From Verrucomicrobiota bacterium (GTDB lineage: Bacteria; Verrucomicrobiota; Verrucomicrobiia; Limisphaerales; Pedosphaeraceae), in NCBI GenBank assembly GCA_021325145.1, contig JAJPHR010000102.1, positions 1 through 64,000 of the forward strand: a DNA stretch of 64,000 bases, written 5' to 3'. This document shows, in pieces, positions 9,331 through 16,146 of the stretch (position 1 is the first letter of the stretch; each line of letters opens with the position of its first letter). Below the pieces are notes generated by a model. The model worked only from the letters and a program-made list of their open reading frames with translations. It was not told where the DNA came from and did not search any database. Position numbers and translations under genes: made by a program.

Positions 9331-9642
9331 TTATTTCGCGCCTAATTTCGCACGCACGTCGTCGATGCCCAGGCCATGCAGCTTGACCAGCTTGTGGCGC
9401 GAAGTGTGGCCGCGAACCAATTCCACCCGGCCCCGCGGGCAATCGAGTGCCTTCGCCAACAATACGACCAGCGCCTCGTTGGCGGCGGAATCGACCGGTG
9501 GAGCGGTCACTTTGATCCGCAATTCGTTCCCGAGCGGCGCGCCGATCTCGTTGACCGCGGCTCGCGGCTGCAACTTTACCGACAGGAACAGTCCATCCGG
9601 CCGCAAAGCGAGGAAATCTGGCACGATTTGTTCTTTATTCAT
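9331..9642 (-). CDS. DUF167 (YggU-like) small protein
   Basis: This 103-residue protein shows the DUF167 signature: VKLQPRAAVNEIGAP, LRIKVTAPPVDSAANEALV, LLAKALDCPRGRVELVRGHTSR and HKLVKL. Family members are small soluble alpha/beta proteins of unknown function, frequent across bacteria. Length matches the family. It lies upstream of the exchanger-like gene on the same strand and is divergent from the small membrane protein gene that starts 33 bp away. Confidence 0.88.
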   Translation of the reverse strand: MNKEQIVPDFLALRPDGLFLSVKLQPRAAVNEIGAPLGNELRIKVTAPPVDSAANEALVVLLAKALDCPRGRVELVRGHTSRHKLVKLHGLGIDDVRAKLGAK

Positions 9643-9675
9643 TCGGCGACGGGATGATCCCCGTACTGGCTGGCC

Positions 9676-9900
9676 ATGGCAAACCTGTTTAATTCGAACA
9701 CGCTGTTCGCCTCATTGATTTGGGGCACGCTCGGCAGCGGCATTCTGCTCTTCGGCTGGAAACAGAAGTCGGTCATCCCGCTGACGGGCGGGCTGTTGAT
9801 GGTTGGCGGCTCGTATTTTATTGAATCCTGGCTTTACATGTCCGTTGCCAGCGTGATCATCATGGCAGGCATGTATGGATGGAAACAGCGCACAGGTTGA
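9676..9900 (+). CDS. Small two-helix membrane protein, 74 aa
   Basis: The product is a 74-residue protein with two or three hydrophobic stretches (TLFASLIWGTLGSGILLFGW, VIPLTGGLLMVGGSYFI, YMSVASVIIMAGMYGW). No known domain is recognised. The stop codon lies 19 bp before the start of the DUF1080 lipoprotein gene, so the two are probably one transcript. Role unknown. Confidence 0.65.
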   Translation: MANLFNSNTLFASLIWGTLGSGILLFGWKQKSVIPLTGGLLMVGGSYFIESWLYMSVASVIIMAGMYGWKQRTG

Positions 9901-9919
9901 GCGTGTGCCAGGCCTGAAA

Positions 9920-10660
9920 ATGAGGCTGGCAGCATTTTTGGCCGCACTGACGGTGCTTGCGGGTTGCGCCACGAAACCGGCAGCGCCGGTGAATCAAGTT
10001 TCGCCCGCGCCCGCAACTTCTTCGCCGTCGCGGCCAGGCAACGACCAGATCCTCGCGAAAGCCGCGACCATACCCCCTGCCCCGTTCGAAGGCGAAGGCT
10101 GGCAAACTCTTTCCGACGGACACACCCTGGATAAGTGGACGGTCACTGAGTTTGGCGGCCATGGGGAGGTGCGTTGTGAAAATGGACTGATTATTCTCGG
10201 CATGGGCGATGCCCTTACCGGCATTCATTGGACCAATGACGCGCCGAAGGTCAATTACGAGGTGGCGCTGGATGCCATGCGGGTCGAAGGTTCCGATTTT
10301 TTTTGCGGGCTCACCTTTCCCGTGAGCGAGTCCCATTGCAGTCTCATCCTCGGCGGCTGGGGTGGCTCGGTGGTGGGAATTTCGAGCATCGATGGCAATG
10401 ACGCTTCCGAAAATGAAACCAGCCAATCGCTGACCTTTGAGAAAGGACGCTGGTATCGCGTGCGCGTGCGGGTAACGCCGACGAAAATCGAAGCTTGGCT
10501 GGATGACAAACAGATCGTGGACCTGGTCACGACCGGTCACAAGATCTCGATGCGTTTTGGCGAAATCGAGCTTTCCAAGCCGCTGGGCATCGCCACATGG
10601 CAGACCACCGGCGCGCTGCGACAGATCAAAATGCGCCGGATCGATTCGGCTGCAAAGTAA
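9920..10660 (+). CDS. DUF1080 (3-keto-disaccharide hydrolase-like) lipoprotein
   Basis: The ATG at 9920 gives a 246-residue lipoprotein with signal MRLAAFLAALTVLAGC and the lipid-accepting Cys at residue 16. After a Pro/Ser linker, the DUF1080 fold (LamG-like beta sandwich) spans about 55-245: GEGWQTLSDGHTLDKWTV, ENGLIILGMGDALTG, DFFCGLTFPV, WYRVRVRVTPTKIEAWLD, and a final IKMRRID. The family hydrolyses 3-keto-glycosides or binds glycans at the cell surface. A longer in-frame start at 9875 overlaps the preceding gene and would hide the signal peptide. Confidence 0.82.
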   Translation: MRLAAFLAALTVLAGCATKPAAPVNQVSPAPATSSPSRPGNDQILAKAATIPPAPFEGEGWQTLSDGHTLDKWTVTEFGGHGEVRCENGLIILGMGDALTGIHWTNDAPKVNYEVALDAMRVEGSDFFCGLTFPVSESHCSLILGGWGGSVVGISSIDGNDASENETSQSLTFEKGRWYRVRVRVTPTKIEAWLDDKQIVDLVTTGHKISMRFGEIELSKPLGIATWQTTGALRQIKMRRIDSAAK

Positions 10661-10796
10661 GGCGGCGTCCCTGCCGAATGGCTCCCGCGATCTTCCGTCG
10701 TGCTGGTGGCCCGACTGTTTCCAGACCTGGAACTATGCGACTTGGTCCTGCGATCAGAAAGAGCGGGGCGGGTCGTCCGTGCCACCCCACACTCGT

Positions 10797-12251
10797 TCAC
10801 GCATTGTACGAACCCGACGACACATCCCCGCCGTGTCCGGTCCAATTCGTATGGAAATACTCCCCGCGCGGTTTGTCGATGCGCTCGTAAGTGTGCGCGC
10901 CGAAGTAATCGCGTTGTGCCTGAACCAGATTCGCCGGCAGGCGCGCGCAACGATACGAGTCGTAGAAATTCAGCGCCGTCGCAAACGCCGGGGTCGGCAA
11001 TCCCTTCTTCGCGGCCATGGCCACCACGTTGCGCCAGCCGCGTTGCGATTCCTTGATCGCCTGGCGGAAGAAATTATCCAGCAGCAAATTGGTAAGCTTT
11101 GAATTCTTGTCGAAAGCCTCCTTGATCTTGCCCAGGAAGCGGCTGCGGATGATGCAGCCGCCACGCCACATCAGCGCAATCCCGCCGTAATTGAGATTCC
11201 AATGATATTCCTGCGCGGCGGCGCGCATGAGCATGTAACCCTGGGTGTACGAAATGATCTTGGACGCGTACAATGCGTGCCGGACGGCTTCGGTGAATTT
11301 GGCGCGGTCACCGGAGATTTTGGGCCGCGGACCCTTGAGCTTCTTCGCCGCAGCAACACGCTCGTCCTTGAGCGCCGAGACACAGCGCGAATACACGGCT
11401 TCAGCGATCAAGGTGATCGGAATGCCCAGGTCCATCGAGGAAATGACCGTCCATTTGCCAGTGCCCTTCTGCCCGGCGGCGTCGAGGATCTTGTCCACGA
11501 GCGGCTGGCCGTCGGTGTCCTTGAATTTCAAAATGTCGGCGGTGATTTGGATGAGATACGAGTCCAGTTCGCCCTTGTTCCACTCCGCGAAAACCGCGCT
11601 CATCTCATCGGCCGTCATGCCGAGGCCTTCCTTCATCAATTGGTAAGCCTCGCTAATCAATTCCATGTCGCCGTACTCGATCCCGTTGTGGACCATCTTC
11701 ACGTAATGGCCCGCGCCGTCTTCACCCACCCAGTCGCAACAAGGCGTCCCATCCTCGACCTTGGCCGCGATGGATTGGAAAATATTTTTTACATGCGGCC
11801 AGGCGGGCGGCGAGCCGCCGGGCATGATCGACGGGCCATGGCGCGCGCCATCCTCCCCGCCGGAAACGCCGGTGCCAATGTAAAGCAGCCCTTTGGACTC
11901 CACATATTTCGTGCGCCGGATCGTGTCCTGGAAAAGTGAATTGCCGCCGTCGATGATGATGTCTCCCTTTTCGAGATGCGGCAACAGTTGCTCGATAAAC
12001 TCGTCCACCGGCGGGCCAGCCTTGACCATCAGCATCACACGCCGCGGCCGCTTGAGCTGCGCGACCATTTCCGGGATGGAATGCGCGCCAATGACTTTTG
12101 TTCCCTTGGCTTCCTTGTTGAGAAACTCGTCCACCTTCGAGACGGTCCGGTTGTAAGCGACCACGACGAAGCCGTGATCGTTCATGTTCAAAATCAGGTT
12201 TTGCCCCATCACTGCGAGGCCGATCAGTGCAATGTCCGCTGTGGGTTCCAT
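10797..12251 (-). CDS. gnd: 6-phosphogluconate dehydrogenase, decarboxylating
   Basis: The 484-residue cytosolic enzyme oxidises 6-phosphogluconate to ribulose 5-phosphate and CO2 in the pentose phosphate pathway. The N-terminal Rossmann motif IGLAVMGQNLILNM, the substrate-binding segment GGNSLFQDT, the signature GTGVSGGEDGARHGPSIMPGG-like loop, the catalytic K-x-x-H-N-G (VKMVHNGIEYGDM) and the C-terminal FDSYR-type region YDSYRCARLPANLVQAQRDYFGAHTYER are all present. Length is that of the long dimeric form. A Shine-Dalgarno GGAAAGAG lies upstream of the ATG. Neighbouring lpxI and a small hypothetical gene lie upstream on the same strand, with an 83-bp gap. Confidence 0.96.
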   Translation of the reverse strand: MEPTADIALIGLAVMGQNLILNMNDHGFVVVAYNRTVSKVDEFLNKEAKGTKVIGAHSIPEMVAQLKRPRRVMLMVKAGPPVDEFIEQLLPHLEKGDIIIDGGNSLFQDTIRRTKYVESKGLLYIGTGVSGGEDGARHGPSIMPGGSPPAWPHVKNIFQSIAAKVEDGTPCCDWVGEDGAGHYVKMVHNGIEYGDMELISEAYQLMKEGLGMTADEMSAVFAEWNKGELDSYLIQITADILKFKDTDGQPLVDKILDAAGQKGTGKWTVISSMDLGIPITLIAEAVYSRCVSALKDERVAAAKKLKGPRPKISGDRAKFTEAVRHALYASKIISYTQGYMLMRAAAQEYHWNLNYGGIALMWRGGCIIRSRFLGKIKEAFDKNSKLTNLLLDNFFRQAIKESQRGWRNVVAMAAKKGLPTPAFATALNFYDSYRCARLPANLVQAQRDYFGAHTYERIDKPRGEYFHTNWTGHGGDVSSGSYNA

Positions 12252-12334
12252 AATTTGTCTCTTTCCAATTAAAAGTACGCTATTTTCGCCAGCTTACTAT
12301 ACCCGCCAGCCCGCGCCAGCAGTTAATTCACCAC

Positions 12335-12838
12335 TCACGCGCCGCCCAGTTGCAACCGTGGCTCGGTCTCGAGCAACGTCTTGAGGTTCGGCCAGTTCGC
12401 CTGGTTCATTTCGTTGAAGGCCTGCAAATACACCGCCACCGGTTCGGGCGGATACTTCGCCAGCAGGGCGTCCACCGCCGCGCGCAGCTTGGCATCATCG
12501 ATCGATGCCGGCAGATCTTCGACCACGCCTTCGTTGTGGGCAATCCCCAGGGCATCGAGAAAATCACCCAGCATGGCCTTCTGCTTTTTGACCAGCCAGG
12601 CGCGAATCAGATTTCCCGCGATCATTTCCATCGACGGCCGCGTCAGGGTATGAAGCATGGCCGCATGCCGCTCGGAACGCGGCTGGCGTTCGAGGAACAC
12701 CGGACGCACCTTGCGGGCCTCGGCCACGGCGCCCACCGTGGTGCGGTAGAGCGGTTTGTCCGCTTCGTAGGCAAACGCGAGAATCTCCCCCGCGAGCGCG
12801 GGCGACATAAAACCAATCAATTCGTGTGCAGTTAACAT
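12335..12838 (-). CDS. Conserved hypothetical protein, 167 aa, downstream of lpxI
   Basis: The product has 167 mostly helical residues without signal peptide or membrane segment. Recognisable pieces are LIGFMSPALAGEILAFAYEADKP-like N-terminus, a basic helix around VFLERQPRSERH, and a C-terminal FNEMNQANWPNLKTLL. I do not recognise the family. It begins 15 bp after the stop of lpxI on the same strand, so the two are likely co-transcribed. A role linked to lipid A is possible only by context. Confidence 0.7.
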   Translation of the reverse strand: MLTAHELIGFMSPALAGEILAFAYEADKPLYRTTVGAVAEARKVRPVFLERQPRSERHAAMLHTLTRPSMEMIAGNLIRAWLVKKQKAMLGDFLDALGIAHNEGVVEDLPASIDDAKLRAAVDALLAKYPPEPVAVYLQAFNEMNQANWPNLKTLLETEPRLQLGGA

Positions 12839-12853
12839 AAATCAGCCCGCCTT

Positions 12854-13684
12854 TTATCCGGCAATCGTCGTGAGCGCAAGTTTGTGCTTGCGGGCGAGCT
12901 GCTCGCAAGCCTCCGGTTCAAGCAACAGCGTTCGCTCCGCTTCGAGTGCCAGCACGCAAATCCTTGCGCCGGCGCAGGTTTCCAAAGTCTGCGGGCCAAC
13001 GCAGGGAATGTCAAAACGCCAATCATGGTTTTCCTTGGCCACTTTCACCGCCACGGCTCCGCCATCCTTGCCCGCCAGTTCCCCGCCGCGGACGAGGCAT
13101 TTGTCCGTGCCCTCGAAACCCTCCACGGCGAGCACGGTGCCGTTCTTCACGATCACAAGCTGCCCGATCTCCAGGCGCGAAACTTCCCTCGCGATCCGAT
13201 GGCCGAAGGCGACATCAGCCTTTTGATCCGCGGATAACTTTGGTCCAAAACTGAACCCGCCGGCCGGCATCAACGGTTTGAGCCACGGTTTGGCTTCGAT
13301 CAACTCCACGCCGTCCTTTTTCAGTTCGTTTGCAATCGCGCCGAAAATCGTGTGCGCGTTGCGTTCCTTCAGCTTGAACAGCAGCGCCATGGCGCGCAAG
13401 TCCGGGCGCAAATCGAACAAGCTTTTGGGCGAAATCTGGCCGACCATCACGCACTGCGAAACACCGCGATCCTTGAACGCCGCAATCATTTTGGAAAGCT
13501 GGCCCACTTTGAGCCAAACAATCTCGTCCACCAACCCGGCCAGTTCAGAACTCGTCTCGCCTTCGAAGCCAACGGCGACCAGCCGTTTCACACCCAGGCT
13601 GCGGGCTTGACGCGCAAAAACCAACGGCAACGACCGATTGCCGGCGATGATCCCGAGCGACGCGACTGTCTCAATTCCTGTCAT
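12854..13684 (-). CDS. lpxI: UDP-2,3-diacylglucosamine pyrophosphatase LpxI
   Basis: LpxI hydrolyses UDP-2,3-diacylglucosamine to lipid X and UMP in lipid A synthesis; it replaces LpxH in many bacteria. The product has the family pattern: LGIIAGNRSLPLVFARQA, VGQLSKMIAAFKDRGV, VMVGQISPK, KERNAHTIFGAIANEL, the EGTDKCLVRGGEL segment with DGGAVAVKVAK, and FDIPCVGPQTLETC. Family length is about 275. The ATG at 13684 is chosen over a TTG nine bases upstream because it fits the family start and the promoter spacing. It supports a diderm LPS-containing envelope. Confidence 0.92.
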   Translation of the reverse strand: MTGIETVASLGIIAGNRSLPLVFARQARSLGVKRLVAVGFEGETSSELAGLVDEIVWLKVGQLSKMIAAFKDRGVSQCVMVGQISPKSLFDLRPDLRAMALLFKLKERNAHTIFGAIANELKKDGVELIEAKPWLKPLMPAGGFSFGPKLSADQKADVAFGHRIAREVSRLEIGQLVIVKNGTVLAVEGFEGTDKCLVRGGELAGKDGGAVAVKVAKENHDWRFDIPCVGPQTLETCAGARICVLALEAERTLLLEPEACEQLARKHKLALTTIAG

Positions 13685-13692
13685 TCTGTCCA

Positions 13693-13721
13693 ATTTAAGG
13701 ACAAACCAGACGCTTTGTAAA
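13693..13721 (-). promoter_or_regulatory. Promoter-like hexamers directly upstream of lpxI
   Basis: On the minus strand, TTTACA (13716-13721), a 17-base spacer and TTAAAT (13693-13698) resemble a housekeeping promoter. The -10 box ends eight bases before the ATG, so transcription would begin at or next to the start codon. No Shine-Dalgarno is seen. Predicted by eye. Confidence 0.5.
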
Positions 13722-13851
13722 CCGCTTGCTGCGTGGTGAGGGAGACGGAGTTCAAAAGCCCTTCAATTTGCGAATTACCTGCGTCTGGCCTGTAAGCTGC
13801 TTTCACATTTCGCGGCGGCGCGTTGTTGGTTGCGCGCCACCATTACGAATG

Positions 13852-13878
13852 GAGGGCGCGGCGCAGAGCCGCGCCCTC
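13852..13878. repeat. Perfect 11-bp hairpin in the leader of the kinase operon
   Basis: GAGGGCGCGGC (13852-13862), a five-base loop GCAGA, and GCCGCGCCCTC (13868-13878) form a perfect stem that ends 11 bases before the ATG of the histidine kinase. No T-run follows, so a terminator is unlikely. The base composition is that of the short GC-rich dispersed repeats elsewhere in the window. Confidence 0.65.
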
Positions 13879-13889
13879 ATTTCAAACAC

Positions 13890-15692
13890 ATGAGCAACGA
13901 ATTTCAACAAGCACTCAATGTGGAAAGTGCCGCGGTCTTTGCCAATGAACCGCCCCCCGAGTCCCCCAAACGCACCGTAGCCGAGGTAAATTGGATTGTC
14001 GCCCTGGCGACGATCGTTACCGCCGCGACTGTCTTTGGCAGCGGCTGGCTTTACTGGACGGGTCTGAAAGCTTTGCAGACACAGGCCGCTCAGGTTGTGG
14101 ACAGCGCCTCCGGCCACGCGCACGAGGAACTGACGCGCTTCATCGCCCAAACGAATGTGTGGGTCACGCAAACCGCCGGGGCGGGGGTGGCGGGCAGCCT
14201 CGCCGTGTGCCTGCTGGTGTTGCTGGGCGGAGCATGGTGGCGGCGCGCCTCCCTGAACCGCATCGCCGCTCTCTCCACCGGCTCCGGCCAGCGAATCGCC
14301 CAGCTTCAGTCCCGTCTCGCCGACGCCAAGCTGTCCGAGGAAGCCGCTAATCAGGCCAGGACCGAGCTTCTGGTGCGGCTGAACAACCTCACCCAGACCC
14401 ACTCGACGCTGCAAGCCGAACTCAATCAACGCAAGCAAACCGAAAAATCCCTCGCGCAGCAAACCCTGCAACTCGAACGCTCCAAGGACGTGCTCGAAAT
14501 GCACGTCACGGCCCGCACGCAGGAATTGCAGAAACTCCAGCGCCGGAACGAACTCATCCTCAATTCCGCGGGCGAAGGCATTTGCGGTTTCGATCTCACC
14601 GGCCGCATTACCTTTGTCAACCCCGCCGCCGCCCGCATCACCGGCTGGCGCATCGAAGACATGCTTGGCAAAACCGAGGAGGAAATTTTCTTCCCGCTCA
14701 AGAGCCGGGGCACCGCCAAAGGCGCGGCACTCCTAAAAAATGAAAAAGGCGAGCATCTTTCCGAGCAGGCGTTTTATCGCCGGGACGGCTCCAGTTTTCC
14801 CGTCGAATATCTTCGCAGCGACATTCGGGAAAAGGACAAAACCGTGGGCGCGGTCGTGATGTTCAAAGACATCACTGAACGCAAGCTCGCCGAGGACAAG
14901 CTCGCGCACAAAGCCGCGGAACTGGCCCGCTCCAACGCGGAGCTCGAACAGTTCGCCTTCGTTGCCTCCCACGACCTGCAGGAACCGCTGCGCAAAATCC
15001 AGGCCTTTGGCGACCGCTTGAAACTCAAGTGCGAAGCCGTGCAGCTCCAGGAAGGCCGCGATTACCTTGACCGCATGCAGAACGCCGCCGCCCGCATGCA
15101 AACGCTCATCAACGATCTCCTCACGTTCTCGCGCGTCATCAGCTCCTCGCAGCCGTTCGTGCCGGTGGACCTCGGCGCGGTGACCAGGGAGGTGCTGGTC
15201 GATCTCGAACATCGCATCGAGAAGACCCAAGCTCGCGTGGAAGTCGGCACGCTTCCCACCATTCACGCCGACCCCTTGCAAATGCGCCAGTTGCTCCAGA
15301 ACCTCATTGGCAACGCTCTCAAGTTTCAAGCGCCCAACAACGTTCCGGTCGTGAAAATCGACGCCCAGATGGTCACCCGCGATCAGATCAGCGAAGAGGC
15401 CGTCTTTCCCAAGCCCCCGCCCACCGCCAGGCCGGACGACAAATTCTGCGTGCTCACCGTGCAGGACAATGGCATCGGGTTCGAAGAACAGTACCTCGAA
15501 AAAATATTCGCCGTCTTCCAACGCCTGCATGGCCGCAGCGAGTACGAAGGCACTGGGGTCGGTCTCGCCGTTTGCCGCCGGATTACTGACCGCCATGACG
15601 GCTTGATCACCGCCCAAAGCAAACCCGGCGAAGGCGCGATCTTCATCGTCATCCTTCCGCTCCGCCAGCCCAAGGTTGAGGTGGCGAAATGA
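13890..15692 (+). CDS. Membrane PAS-domain sensor histidine kinase
   Basis: With the ATG at 13890 the product has 600 residues: two membrane helices (about 33-58 and 95-117), a long coiled coil (about 130-215), a PAS domain (about 216-330, EGICGFDLTGRITFVNPAA), a HisKA domain with the phospho-acceptor in FVASHDLQEPLRKI (His361), and a HATPase domain with N-box LIGNALKF (Asn475), DNGIGF and GTGVGLA. The HDLQEPLRK form of HisKA is typical of phytochrome-type kinases, although no bilin domain is present. Its stop overlaps the start of the next gene (ATGA), so it is coupled to the response regulator. A stable hairpin precedes the start. Confidence 0.9.
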   Translation: MSNEFQQALNVESAAVFANEPPPESPKRTVAEVNWIVALATIVTAATVFGSGWLYWTGLKALQTQAAQVVDSASGHAHEELTRFIAQTNVWVTQTAGAGVAGSLAVCLLVLLGGAWWRRASLNRIAALSTGSGQRIAQLQSRLADAKLSEEAANQARTELLVRLNNLTQTHSTLQAELNQRKQTEKSLAQQTLQLERSKDVLEMHVTARTQELQKLQRRNELILNSAGEGICGFDLTGRITFVNPAAARITGWRIEDMLGKTEEEIFFPLKSRGTAKGAALLKNEKGEHLSEQAFYRRDGSSFPVEYLRSDIREKDKTVGAVVMFKDITERKLAEDKLAHKAAELARSNAELEQFAFVASHDLQEPLRKIQAFGDRLKLKCEAVQLQEGRDYLDRMQNAAARMQTLINDLLTFSRVISSSQPFVPVDLGAVTREVLVDLEHRIEKTQARVEVGTLPTIHADPLQMRQLLQNLIGNALKFQAPNNVPVVKIDAQMVTRDQISEEAVFPKPPPTARPDDKFCVLTVQDNGIGFEEQYLEKIFAVFQRLHGRSEYEGTGVGLAVCRRITDRHDGLITAQSKPGEGAIFIVILPLRQPKVEVAK

Positions 15693-16141
15693 CCACCGCA
15701 TCCAAATCTCCCACCATCCTGATGGCGGAGGACGACTCGGATGATCGTCTGCTCGCGCGCGAAGCCATGGATGAATCGGGTCTCGCGGGTGAATTGCGTT
15801 TCGTGGAAAACGGCGCCGATCTCATGGATTACCTGCGTCAGCGCAACCAGTACGCCGTCCCCACCACTGCGCCCCGCCCCAGCCTCATCCTGCTCGATTT
15901 GAACATGCCCCGGAAGGATGGCCGCGAAGCCCTGAGAGAGATCAAGGCCGATCCCGAACTGCGCAAGATTCCTGTGGTCATTTTCACCACCTCCCGCGCG
16001 GACTCGGACATCGGCAGAGTTTACGAACTCGGCGCCAACTCCTTTATCTCCAAACCCACCGCGTTCGAAGCGCTGGTCAAGGTGATGAAGGCCATCGGCG
16101 CGTATTGGCTTGATGTCGTCGTGCTGCCGGCCAAGGCCTGA
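15689..16141 (+). CDS. Single-domain response regulator (Rcp1-like)
   Basis: This 150-residue protein is a lone receiver domain: acidic pocket ILMAEDDSDDR, phospho-acceptor Asp70 in LILLDLNMPRKDG, the Thr/Ser in VVIFTTSRAD, and Lys122 in FISKPTAF. The insertion after the second helix (QRNQYAVPTTAPRPS) is typical of Rcp1-type regulators that pair with phytochrome-like kinases. It overlaps the kinase gene by four bases (ATGA), and the hybrid kinase gene starts five bases after its stop. It has no output domain, so it probably shuttles phosphate. Confidence 0.93.
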   Translation: MTTASKSPTILMAEDDSDDRLLAREAMDESGLAGELRFVENGADLMDYLRQRNQYAVPTTAPRPSLILLDLNMPRKDGREALREIKADPELRKIPVVIFTTSRADSDIGRVYELGANSFISKPTAFEALVKVMKAIGAYWLDVVVLPAKA

Positions 16142-16146
16142 AACTC

